Of a stretch of 64,000 nt of DNA, positions 54,872-64,000 are shown in pieces. The position numbers and the translations under genes are program-made. The first letter of the stretch is position 1; every line of letters starts with the position of its first letter. The notes below the pieces were generated by a model. It was not told the origin of the DNA. It worked only from the letters and a program-made list of their open reading frames with translations, and did not search any database. Source of the DNA: Zygaena filipendulae (taxonomy: Eukaryota; Arthropoda; Insecta; Lepidoptera; Zygaenidae); contig OU015662.1 of the NCBI GenBank assembly GCA_907165275.2, positions 7,501 through 71,500 on the forward strand. The letters are read 5' to 3'.

Positions 54872-55890
54872 AATTGTTCTCCCAGAAGGAGCATCTCTAG
54901 GTTGATACAATGTATGGAACATGTAGAGGGGACGTTTCGGTGATTATGGGAAAACCTCGACATCTTCGATTCCTGCTTCTCATCAGGTAGCGAGTCGACT
55001 GCCCGCCGAAACTATCCATCGAAAGTGAAAACGTTTCTAACTAAATTTCATCCACATCTTGGGCAAATTTCAATAGTGTAACTTTTTTTTCAAAATGGCG
55101 GAAAAAAACATGGCCGCCGAACAAAATTCAAACTCGATTATCTCCGAAACTATAGGAGTCTGATGGGGGGTGCTCAAACAAATGTCATAGAGGTCAATGG
55201 GGGGCAACCGCCTGGCATGGTAAAAATCCAAAATGGCGGATTCAAAATGGCGGCCGAAAAAAAAGTTGATCCGATCCGGGTGAGGTTCGGCGTCCGGGGG
55301 TTTTTGGGGTCGCTGATGCCGAATATCGAATCAGTTTTTCGATTGCGCCATTTTTCAAGATGGCCGCCGAACATTAGTTGTTTGTATGGGGAAATTGTTT
55401 CGGCCCTGGCTCGGAAACTATCGGCCGTGGGTATTGAAAAAAAATTTGTGCAGTTGGTGGTGCACTATCTTCTTCTATCGGGATATAAATAATTCCAAGA
55501 TGGCGGACGGATTCGAAATGGCTAGCGAAAAAAAGTTAAGCATAATTGTTCTCCCAGAAGGAGCATCTCTAGGTCGATATAATGTATTTAAGATGTGGAA
55601 AGGAGGTTTCTGTGATTGTGGGAAAACCTTGACATCTTCGATTCCTTCTCCTCATCAGGTAGTGAGTTGACTGCCCGCCGAAACTATCCATCAAAAGTAA
55701 AACTGTTACTTACAAAGTTTGATCCACACCTTGGGCAAATTTCAATAGTGAAACTTTTTTTTCAAAATGGCGGAAAAAATCATGGCCGCCGAACAAAATT
55801 CAAACTCGATTATCTCCGAAACTAAAAGAGTCAGGTGGGGGGTGCTCGAACAAATCGAGGTCAATCGGGGGCAACCGGGCACAGGGCGAC
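54872..55890 (+). repeat. About 666-bp tandem duplication rich in AAAATGGCGGC motifs
   Basis: The block starting GTTCTCCCAGAAGGAGCATC at about 54875 recurs at about 55541. Both copies share GTGGGAAAACCT-like, ACTGCCCGCCGAAACTATCC and TTGGGCAAATTTCAATAGTG segments. ATGGCGG/CCGCCAT motifs occur at about 55097, 55109, 55231, 55245, 55362, 55497, 55762 and 55778. Open frames here have no recognisable domains. Confidence 0.7.
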
Positions 55891-56910
55891 CAAGCCTCGC
55901 GAGCTGCTCGCAGCTCGCGCACAGGGCGAATCTAGTTTTTGAAATATTGACACAATTTCTTATTATAAATTTCATGTAAGTAGCCTATTGAACTTATTCA
56001 ATTCGACACCGAAGTTTTAAAATACAGCGCCTGAGAGATAGTTGACTAGAATCTTTCAGTATTTTGTCCCAGGTTGATAAGAAAAAGAAATGATGGAAAC
56101 GATTGGCACTTGGCACGATACTTGGTCAAAATAATTTTGTTACACCTCATAGGTACCTACTAATATTATGAAAAATTGGGAAATTAATCTGGGTAAGCTA
56201 GCAACCTTTGTTGTAGTATAACCCGACTTAATACGGAAAGCATGATAACGACTCTAGTTATTTTGTGGTAACGACATAGTCGCCATTATGGAATAAGGAC
56301 TACGTAATTTGGCAAGATTATACATTAAAATAAGAAAGCAAATTAATGTTGATTTTTTTTGTTATATTTATACGATTTATACCACAAAGCTGTTATTATG
56401 AACATATTTGCTATTTCGCACAAACAAAACACATTTACATGAAAGTAAATCATTACATACCGATGAAATGTTACATTCTCCGTTTTCCTAGCATTACGGC
56501 TCTTACAGCCTAAAATACAACATAACACTATGTCCACAACAAAAATAAACACTTTAAACACGATATGAAAGTCTATTTAGCTTTCAATAATTGAAATAAA
56601 CAACGTTTTTTATCCAAATAAACAAAGAACAATGTAGATGTCTGCCTACAATTAATTGTAGGCAGACAAAAATAAACGATACGCAAGAAAGAGACCAAAA
56701 ACAATTGTTTCGTCCAGCTCGCACCTACGTATTTACCATTCGCACTTTCTCACTCTTGTAATTATTATTATTTTAGCAGCTCGTCCATTCTATTCTCCGT
56801 CCACGGATGTGGCCAACATTTTAACGCGTTAACTTACTAACATCAACTTTAACGTTAACGCAGGTGGAGCAGTAGCATAAAGATAATCCAGTGGAAAAAC
56901 GACTGCCGAG

Positions 56911-57790
56911 CAGTGTTGCCAACCCTCAAAAATATTTACCCCTAAAAGTAATATTATTTACCTCAAAAACCCCTAAATCCCCCTAAATACAATAATATTA
57001 TAAAAAAATAACTTAATAGTAAATAGCAGCGCCAAGATTTTTGCCTAGTTTCGAAATCATTATAGTGAAATTATTAGTCTTAAAAAAAACAATTTAATCA
57101 AACGCAAAAATGTCTCTTGGTTTTTTTTTACGACCAATCTTTATTCGTAATCACAAAATGAAGATTTACTATCAAAATGCTAATTATGAAATTCTTATTT
57201 TTTTGAAATTACTGCTTTCCTATTGATCGTAGTAAAAATATCGAAGTAAAAGTATCAATTGTAGTAAACCTTAATAGGACGCTCTGTGGGAAGTTGCATA
57301 TAACGACGAACGCCCCGTTTTGTCTTACCAATTTCACTGTTTCCGCACACTGTTCATCACTACACTATTATGCAAAATTTCACCACAATCACACAATAGG
57401 TATTAACAACGATAAAGTAAGTGTCAATTTCTGCTCAAATCCCACCCAAAAGTTCTAAGCATAGACAACGTAACCACAGTCTTGTCCTAACTCCTATCAC
57501 CTATACCTATTATGTTTATGGTAAACACTGATAATAAAAAAACTAGACGTCGCTAAGCCATTTGATGAACAAATAAACATGATTGACTAGATTGCTTTAC
57601 TTCAGCTATATTTTTATACCTCTATTATTCTTGATGAAAAAATATAAGAAATAAAAATTGAAAAAAATATTATATATAAGTCAAAAACCCTCTAAAAATA
57701 CCCCTAAAAATATAATACCCTTAAAAAAATTCCCATCGCACTCATTTTTTCCCTAAATTTAGGGGGAAAACCCCTAAGTTGGCAACACTG
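56911..57790 (+). mobile_element. hAT-like non-autonomous DNA transposon with 8-bp duplication
   Basis: Terminal inverted repeats CAGTGTTGCCAAC (left) and GTTGGCAACACTG (right). It is flanked by perfect 8-bp direct repeats CTGCCGAG (56903-56910 and 57791-57798), the target-site length of the hAT superfamily. It is 880 bp with no transposase. Related copies: 19915-20605 and a fragment at 34608-34760. Confidence 0.87.
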
Positions 57791-57825
57791 CTGCCGAGTG
57801 CCGTGTGCCGAGACTGCCGAGTACT

Positions 57826-58298
57826 GGTGTGCGTTCCGTGGATTTGGGCGCAGTTGTTCGGTTAAAATTTCACTCGTTTGAGTTGCAACCAAGCCACAGA
57901 ACGATCAAGTTTTTTTTATAACCTCAAAATATTTGAAATTTCAGGCGCCATTTGTTTTCTCTCAACTCACATTGCAAATAAGACTGTTTTTCATCCAATT
58001 ATAAACTTTTTGTGACTACGACACCTCCCCTTTGTTTGTTAGAACTCCGATTGATTTCTTTTTCGATGAATCCGGTTTTTGGCGCAACCTTTGACACTTC
58101 ATAAACAATAGATAGCTGTCAGACGGAAAATTAACCTGCTTCGGAGATGGTTGTTTGGTTGTTGCACTCTGAGCCACGGAACGGGTGAAACTACACTCTG
58201 ACAGATGTCAGAGTAAAATTTCACTAAGCCACAGAACGGGTTCAGAGCGCGCTCGAGCGCGTTCGAGTGCATTCGTGCGAATCCACGGAACGCACACC
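57826..58298. mobile_element. MITE with GGTGTGCGTTCCGTGGATT inverted ends
   Basis: Left end GGTGTGCGTTCCGTGGATT (57826) and right end AATCCACGGAACGCACACC (to 58298) are exact complements. The flanks CGAGTACT and TGAGTAGT match at 6 of 8 positions, a possible decayed 8-bp duplication. Internal AAGCCACAGAACG repeats are present. Confidence 0.78.
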
Positions 58299-59008
58299 TG
58301 AGTAGTGGTGGGTATCCATCCACAAATTAACTAGACTTATGTCTAATCCATCGATTTTTCGAAATATTTTTTGTTTTGGCAAAACTCGTTTCTGAGTAAG
58401 CAAAGGAATACTAAGCCAGCTCAGATGTCTTTCTTTTCTGAAGTTATTTAAGTACATTGAAATGCATCGGTGAGATACATTTCGATGCTTTACCGGGATA
58501 TCTGGAAGCAATTCTTTACAAATGGTCCTTAATGGATGCTAGCTGTAGCCTCTGTAGCAGTTATAATAGTAAAATGATAACCTCCCAGCCTGCTTATTTC
58601 ATTTTACTTCCTTGTTTCCCCACACTGTTCATCACTAATGGACCGCTATTATGCAAATTCCACCAGGTTTACACAATATAAACCACGATAAAGTAATTTG
58701 TAAAACAAAGAAATAAAAATGACGTCCATTTTGCTCAAATGCCGCCAAAAGTCACCAGTTTTTTTTTTAGTAAAGTTTACCCCTTTCGGGGAAGGCAAAG
58801 GAAACTTCATTTTTAGAACTATTTTTTAGGCTAGGAGGCGTGAAAGAAATTACGCGCGCTTATTGTTTATTGGTTTTTCGAACGGTATAAACTTCCAAGT
58901 GTTCCACGACACTCACGCATTTTTTTATAACTGTATGACGTAGGTAGCTATAGATACTATATTATTATAACCCATTTATTCGATAAAAAAAACTTTATAG
59001 GAAAGCAA

Positions 59009-59014
59009 TTTATT
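59009..59014 (-). terminator. AATAAA downstream of the orphan terminal exon
   Basis: AATAAA on the minus strand 69 nt past the stop codon at 59083; properly placed for a polyadenylation signal. Confidence 0.45.
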
Positions 59015-59082
59015 AGATGAAAACTTAAATAAAAATAATTAAATATATGACAAATGACAAATCTGTCCTGAAAAGGCTGACC

Positions 59083-59206
59083 CTATGACCGGCCCATCGT
59101 CCCCGGTGGGCCACTGCCCATTGGGTTCAAGGCTTCAAGCACAGCAGCTGGCGCACCGCTCAAATCAAGCTTTTTCAGAGTTTCAAATTCAAATGTCGGT
59201 AAAAAA
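59083..59206 (-). CDS. Orphan candidate terminal exon of an unrecognised gene
   Basis: A minus-strand frame reads ...FEFETLKKLDLSGAPAAVLE, then ALNPMGSGPPGTMGRS and stop (59085-59083), followed by a 3' UTR-like stretch with AATAAA. Codon choice and composition look like protein coding, unlike the repeats on either side. Upstream lie a T-run and MITE family A copy 3, so the exon start and earlier exons are not visible. It could be the last exon of a gene interrupted by repeats, or a processed-pseudogene fragment. I do not recognise the protein. Confidence 0.4.
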
Positions 59207-59227
59207 AAAACTGTGCTATGCTAACAT

Positions 59228-59560
59228 CTCTATTAGGGATGTTGACTACTATTGAAAATCAAAATTCTAATTAGTCCGTCAGTTAGAAAATAAAAAAATA
59301 ATAGACACGTATTTTTTGCTTTTTTAAATAAATTAAAATATACAGAGATACAGCGCATTAAAGTTTAGGATGAGGAGGTCGTGACGTCACTAACCGCAAA
59401 ACCGCCATACAAACTGTCAGAATAGTGACGTCACGCAAAATTTCAACTCAATATATCGCGGTTATTTTTTGATTACGTAAAAAAAGAAAAAATACGTGTC
59501 CAATATTTTTTTATAATCTACAAGACGGACTAAAAAATAAAAATTAGTCAACATGCCCAT
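59228..59560 (-). repeat. MITE family A, copy 3 (inverted)
   Basis: Reverse complement of the 897-1250 order: AGGGATGTTGACTAC..., AATTAGTCCGTCAGTTAG, GCATTAAAGTTTAGG, and CAAGACGGACTAA...GTCAACATGCCC. The terminal GTTGAC blocks show the full ends. Confidence 0.75.
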
Positions 59561-59641
59561 TGGCTATTTTAGATACCTACCGAATTTAGTCCCAACTACT
59601 GGTACCTTTTTACGTAGACGCCCACATATTAGGTATGCAAA

Positions 59642-60036
59642 AAATTAAAACCGACTTCCAAAAACACAAAACTAAAAAACTAAAAATAAAAAACTAAAAA
59701 TAACAAAATACCGATTTAATCCAAAAGACAAAAACACACGTAATATTATTATTGGTTTGTGCTACCACTGATCGGTTTGAATTCGGTGACAAGCCCGCTG
59801 GTGTCTGCCCACTTGGGTTGTTCTGCTCACGAAGAGCTGGTGGCGGGAGTCGACTTATCCCATCTTCCCCCTTTATATTTGACTTGTCACCGACTTCATA
59901 CCGATCAGTGGTAGCACAAACCAATAATAATATTACGTGTGTTTTTGTCTTTTGGATTAAATCGGTATTTTGTTATTTTTAGTTTTTTATTTTTAGTTTT
60001 TTAGTTTTGTGTTTTTGGAAGTCGGTTTTAATTTTT
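59642..60036. mobile_element. Foldback element with about 136-bp inverted arms
   Basis: Left arm 59642-59777 and right arm 59901-60036 are near-perfect reverse complements (CCGACTTCCAAAAACACAAA... against ...TTTGTGTTTTTGGAAGTCGG). The loop of about 123 bp contains CCCACTTGGGTTGTTCTGCTC. Small overlapping frames on both strands that share their last residues are a by-product of the palindrome. Confidence 0.9.
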
Positions 60037-60039
60037 TTG

Positions 60040-60832
60040 TTAAAATTTTGTTTATTTCTCGCTTTTAAGTGACTTAGTTCGTAATTTCTCTAAGTTACAA
60101 TAGCCTAATGTCAACTGCTCATCACCTTTTACAAAATATTGCTTTTCCCGACGCAGGGACGTTAATTGTTGAGGAGTTCTCCTAGTACATCACCATCAGT
60201 TCCACTTCACCATATACATTGTGACGGGCATAAATTGTTTAGAAACCATATTAAAGTAAACGATTCGGAACCCGTGAAATACCCATTATTGAGTAGTTCC
60301 GATGACCATCTGTGGTCTTCATCATCAGTTCCACTTCTTCAAATTTTGCTTTCCAAAAGCAAAGAAACGATTTACTATAAAAAATACAAAAATCGCTATA
60401 GGTGTACCCATAATTTTTGAAGAGTTCCCTCGATTACTCCAAGATCCCATCATCAGATCTTGACTTGGTGACAATGGAATCAATTTAGGAGTATCCCCTT
60501 TCAAACAAAAAAACAATTTTCGAAATCGCTTCAATCGGAACCCGTGAAATACGTATTGTTTTTGAGTTATTCCGATGACCATCTGTGGTCTTCATCATCA
60601 GTTCAACTTCTTCAAATTTTGCTTTCCGAAAGCAAATGAACGATTTACTATCAAAAATACCCAAATCGCTATAGGTGTACCTATAATTTTTGAAGAGTTC
60701 CCTCGATTTCTCCAAGATCCCATCATCAGATCCCGACTTGGTGGCAATGGGACCTAATTGGGAGTAAGCCCTTTCAAACAAAAAAAGAATTTTTCAAATC
60801 GGTCCAACCGTCTTCGAGTAATCGGTGAACAT

Positions 60833-60868
<36 letters not shown>

Positions 60869-60920
60869 ATACATACAATCGAACATAGAACCTCCTCCTT
60901 TTTGGAAGTCGGTTAATAAA
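60040..60920. repeat. Modular repeat with internal tandem duplication
   Basis: A segment beginning CGGAACCCGTGAAATAC at about 60267 and again at about 60536 is duplicated. It contains CCGATGACCATCTGTGGTC, TTCAAATTTTGCTTTCC, CGCTATAGGTGTACC and AGAGTTCCCTCGAT. A 29-bp A-run at 60837-60867 precedes the CCTCCTCCTTTTTGGAAGTCGG end. Non-coding. Confidence 0.7.
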
Positions 60921-60991
60921 AATTTCATGATAATCGCCGGATGAAAAGGTAACAAACAGACAAAGGCACTTTTGCAATTATAATAATTTAA

Positions 60992-61090
60992 CTAGCTCGT
61001 TCCCCGCTGTTTCACCCGTGGAAATTCTGGGATAAAAGTACCCCCACGGCTGACGACGTGTGTGTAAAACTTATATGTAATGAACAATAT
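60992..61090 (-). mobile_element. Helitron 3' fragment, inverted
   Basis: On the minus strand it ends ...CACGGGTGAAACAGCGGGG...GAGCTAG at 60992-60995 with T after it. The 5' part is missing. Confidence 0.6.
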
Positions 61091-61150
61091 ATTATACTTA
61101 GTAGTGAAGACGTGAAAGCGTAACAAACAAACTCAAAACGTTTAAAACAT

Positions 61151-61263
61151 CCTTACTATTATAAATGTTAATGTGAATAGGGTAGGTAGTTTATACCTAC
61201 GTATACGGGAATTCAATCGCGAACTGCGTGATTAGAACGGGTGAAACCGCGGGGAATAGCTAG
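61151..61263 (+). mobile_element. Short non-autonomous Helitron
   Basis: TCCTTACTATTATAAATG start after A, hairpin CGGGTGAAACCG, CTAG at 61260-61263 followed by T. It is only 113 bp, an internally deleted copy. Confidence 0.75.
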
Positions 61264-61329
61264 TTAGGATGTACCTCCCTAATTTAATATTATGCCACAC
61301 CTAATAGTATCCGTAGATTGTAGTATCTT

Positions 61330-61770
61330 CATTCCTGGAGTGACGGCGAGTGTGCTCGACAGTGACATGACGTGACGTGACGTGACGCCAGTAGGTAATC
61401 AGTACTGTCAATAGTCACTAGTCAAGTAGCCAGTCAGTAGTAGCGGGAGGCGCGCGGGAGACGCTCGTACGCTAGCTGACGCTGCACGTCGCGTCGCACA
61501 CGGCACACGGCACAGTGCTCGTCAGTCGCCGCGCCGCGCCGCGCCGGGCCGACAACTCCGCGGTCCGAGCACCGCGCGCGCAGGCGGGCCGCACTCCGCT
61601 CGTCACTTCAGAGTTCAGTGTACTTAATGAATTGCGATCAAATAGTGTGCCTCTCAGTGGATAACACTTGTAGTATTATGCATGCCAGAAAAGGCGTTAC
61701 CACAAAATATAAATATACGAACAGCTGATATACAAATAGTTCCGGCGCGACGCGTCGGTGTCGCCTAGTG
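61330..61770 (+). promoter_or_regulatory. MFSD8-like promoter and 5' UTR
   Basis: CpG-rich stretch immediately before the ATG, in contrast to the AT-rich surroundings. At 61363-61388 ATGACGTGACGTGACGTGAC holds three overlapping TGACGTGA sites resembling CRE/bZIP targets. No TATA box is evident. Confidence 0.5.
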
Positions 61771-61986
61771 ATGGAGTGGTCGAAGAGCGGGGAGCTGGAG
61801 GCGGGCGGGGGCGGGGCGGCAGGCGAGGCGGGCGAGGGGCGCGAGCAGCTGCAGGGCGAGCAGCTGGAGAGCGAGCAGGAGCGGCGCGAGCGCTGGCGCA
61901 GCGTGTACGTGATCTACTTCACCATGTTCCAGATGTCGCTCGGGTTCAGCATCGTGCTCACCGGCGTGTGGCCCTACCTCGACAAG
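61771..61986 (+). CDS. MFSD8: MFSD8/CLN7-like lysosomal MFS transporter, first exon
   Basis: 72 codons from the ATG at 61771 to the donor CAAG|GTAACT; a GTG at 61768 is not a credible start. Residues 1-42 are acidic and hydrophilic ([12 protein letters not shown]), followed by the first transmembrane helix [21 protein letters not shown] and VWPYLDK. This N-terminal layout, with RWRS directly before helix 1 and WPYL after it, is that of MFSD8 (CLN7), a 12-helix lysosomal major-facilitator protein linked to chloride transport. Later exons lie beyond the right edge or are not visible before 64000. The identification rests on one exon, so a related MFS family member is possible. Confidence 0.72.
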
Positions 61987-62089
61987 GTAACTCGCCGCGA
62001 GCAGCTTGTGCCCACTGCCCAGTGGTCGGTACGTGGTTGCCATTATAATAATTAGTGGTCTTTCCCCTACGACCTACGTTAATTTCGGA

Positions 62090-62220
62090 GTTCCCGCGGG
62101 GATTCCGAGATCAAAGTACCCTATGTCCTTCTCGTGTACCCTCTGACAACGTGTATGCAAAATTTCATTATGCTCGGTTGAGTAGTTAAGCCGTGAAAGC
62201 GCAACAAACAAACGAATAAA
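62090..62220 (-). mobile_element. Inverted internal Helitron fragment
   Basis: Minus-strand reading gives TTCATTTGTTTGTTGCGC..., ATGAAATTTTGCATAC, AGGACATAGGGTACTTTG and CCCGCGGGAACTCC, the standard internal order. Ends are missing. It lies in the first MFSD8-like intron. Confidence 0.6.
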
Positions 62221-62508
62221 GTCACATTCGCAGTGATAACATTTCACAACACACAGATCTACATCTTTGATCCCACACTGAGCTATTGTATCGTGGAAAC
62301 CATGCAAGCAAACGTGGTAGACATACATACATACATACATACATACATGTGTAAAGTGGTAAAAGAACACTTTTTAATCAAGAATATAAAAGATAATGTA
62401 TTAATAGGTTTTTATTAGCCAAAGCCTCAGTAATAATTTACTTGGTGACCTCCCCCCAAAACTAAGGGCTGGGCACGCGCCTGCATACATACGAGTATCT
62501 ACATATGA

Positions 62509-62880
62509 AAATGAAAAAATGAAAATGAAAAATATTTATTACCAAAAAGAAAATAACAATGTAAGATACCTATATTCTTTGGTGCCCACATTGGGAAAAT
62601 CCTGTGTCGTGGGTGGTTGATATTATTATATATTATAGATACGGATAATAATTATATAGTAGGTATGTAATATACAAGGTATAGATATATAAACACGCCC
62701 AGACTAGAAAGTGGAAGGAACCCTGTGGTGGGACCCGATGTTCATCAAACAAAGTCCACCCCCCCCGGGAATCGAACCCGGAACCTCTTGATTAGCGGGC
62801 AGGCTTGGTGAGTGGTGACCTAGCGCGGCAATCCGGTCGTCTCACACACAATGAACTGCTTGTACCTCGTCAGGTAGGTA
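62509..62880 (-). mobile_element. tRNA-derived SINE, inverted
   Basis: The minus strand contains a pol III B-box (GGGTTCGATTCCCGG, about 62763-62777), with an upstream GCCGCGCTAGGTCACC segment where the A-box should be. It ends in tandem TTTTCATTTTCAT repeats at 62509-62540. This is the standard head-body-tail layout of an insect SINE; it is not a functional tRNA. Confidence 0.75.
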
Positions 62881-63359
62881 TCTACGATCTAGTCTACATG
62901 TTATCGGACATGTTTATTGTTTATTAACAAGCGGTCGTGCAAGTTATCTCGCTCTCGCCTCAGTAGTGTTGATGCAGATTGCAGCCATTGATGTTAAAAA
63001 AATCATTACGTTGTTTATAACAATATCAATGGATACACTGAGTTCTGACCTACTCACATACCTACGTAGGAAGTAGGCTCTTGTGCAAATAACATAAAGA
63101 TCAAATAATAACATATTTTTTAAGTTTTTTTCTATCACGTGTTTTAGGATATTTTGTTATTTGGGATTTATGGTAGGTATTCTATTATGTTATTAAACAT
63201 CAAGTTTCAGAGTAATCACATGTTCATCACATGAGTGTTTACCCTCACGAGGTAACCGAGCCCACGTCTCCTGACTAGTTCGATACCTACTAACCACTCG
63301 GTAGACCAACGAAGCTGTGATTAAGGCTGCAGAATATGTACCTACTTATGTAGCAGGCA

Positions 63360-63700
63360 TGTTGCGGCTGCCGATTTTTTCACATCCGCGGATGTGAATG
63401 TGGATGCGGATGCAGTCTGCAGATGTATAAGATCTTATGTAGATAGAGTATATGAATAAAAAATTAAAACAATGATAAAGTAATTACTTTATTATTAACA
63501 TTTTTATTAATGAAAATTGGTATTAAGAATAATTCTCCGATTTTTTTAACTTCACTTACTAATTTTTCTTCGCCGGCCCCGCCCAATTTCTTTCTTGTTG
63601 CAACTTGTATTACATTCGCATCCGCCTAAACATCCGCATTAATTATTGCGGATGCGGATGCAGATGTCCAAATATACGCGGATGCGAATATTCCCAATTT
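63360..63700. repeat. GCGGATGCGGATGC-rich repeat
   Basis: ATCCGCGGATGTGAATGTGGATGCGGATGC at 63385-63415 and ATTGCGGATGCGGATGCAGATG at 63645-63668 bracket an AT-rich core; inverted CATCCGCATTAATTATTGCGGATG forms a stem. It is a likely MITE of unknown superfamily. Confidence 0.5.
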
Positions 63701-63726
63701 CCCTGGTATGTAGTCCATTATTTCAT

Positions 63727-63946
63727 TCTACTAATATTACAAACGCGAAAGTTTGTAAATATGTAGGTCATGGTATGGATGGATGGATGTTTGTTACTCT
63801 TTCACGCAAAAACTATAGGATAGATTTAAATGAAACTTTACAATAATATAGCTTATAAAACAGATTAACACATAGGGTACTTTTTATCCCGGAATTCCCG
63901 CGGGAACTCTGAAATTAACGCGGGTGAAACCGCGGGGCACAACTAG
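63727..63946 (+). mobile_element. Complete non-autonomous Helitron (Lep1-like)
   Basis: TCTACTAATATTACAAACGCG start, GGGTACTTTTTATCCCGG, hairpin CGCGGGTGAAACCGCG, CTAG at 63943-63946 followed by T. Confidence 0.85.
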
Positions 63947-64000
63947 TAGATAAATGTGAATGAAAATAGTTACTATTGCTGACCATTCGCAACTTAACTA

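Noticed and set aside
55163..55979. Open frames of 66-109 aa in the 666-bp tandem repeat
   Set aside because: Repeat-derived, present on both strands, no conserved domain.
59694..59982. Two 76-aa proteins on opposite strands with identical C-termini
   Set aside because: The identity comes from the inverted arms of the foldback element, not from gene duplication.
62740..62880. Functional tRNA gene
   Set aside because: A B-box-like TTCGATTCCC is present, but no complete cloverleaf can be drawn and a SINE body and tail follow.

Overview
The window is nuclear DNA from an insect, most likely a moth or butterfly (Lepidoptera). Exons are short and extremely GC-rich, separated by GT-AG introns. The AT-rich introns and intergenic DNA are packed with Lep1-type non-autonomous Helitrons (5' TC, 3' hairpin plus CTAG), non-LTR retrotransposons, foldback and MITE elements and a tRNA-derived SINE. 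There are no bacterial operons, no CRISPR array and no viral genome. Most long open frames are shadows of GC-rich exons or minisatellites, so genes were rebuilt by hand from splice sites; reading phase closes at every junction I give. Species is not determinable from what I can see.

Layout. (1) 69-4605, minus: a secreted serine protease homologue with a destroyed catalytic triad, running off the left edge. (2) 4606-10230: intergenic DNA with a decayed LINE, a 16-bp minisatellite of about 60 copies and a 5'-truncated LINE with an intact reverse transcriptase. (3) 10334-19853, minus: NRDE2, ten exons, 907 aa, complete. (4) 22289-32530, plus: MOCS1, eleven exons, the enzyme pair for the first step of molybdenum cofactor synthesis (MoaA-like plus MoaC-like halves). 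(5) 33698-34220, minus: prefoldin subunit 2, complete, convergent with MOCS1. (6) 36004-41665: a full-length two-ORF LINE with a 12-bp target-site duplication. (7) 42221-47711, plus: exocyst subunit EXOC1/Sec3, whose 5' exons I cannot find. (8) 50010-53051, minus: a small mitochondrial membrane protein of the COX7B-like/prag01 family, complete. (9) 53070-61320: about 8 kb of nested repeats, including a hAT-like element with a perfect 8-bp duplication and one orphan candidate terminal exon. (10) 61771 onward, plus: first exon of an MFSD8/CLN7-like lysosomal transporter, continuing past the right edge.

The host genes are unrelated housekeeping genes and do not form a pathway. The most unusual biology is in MOCS1. 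Its exon 7 splice donor sits inside a 61-bp minisatellite that has amplified the donor to 43 copies, in a 2.6-kb intron that has no AG dinucleotide before its acceptor, no in-frame stop, and a length divisible by three. Further on, the Gly-Gly-stop that ends the MOCS1A enzyme overlaps two tandem splice donors, which choose between a terminated MOCS1A and a MOCS1A-MOCS1B fusion.
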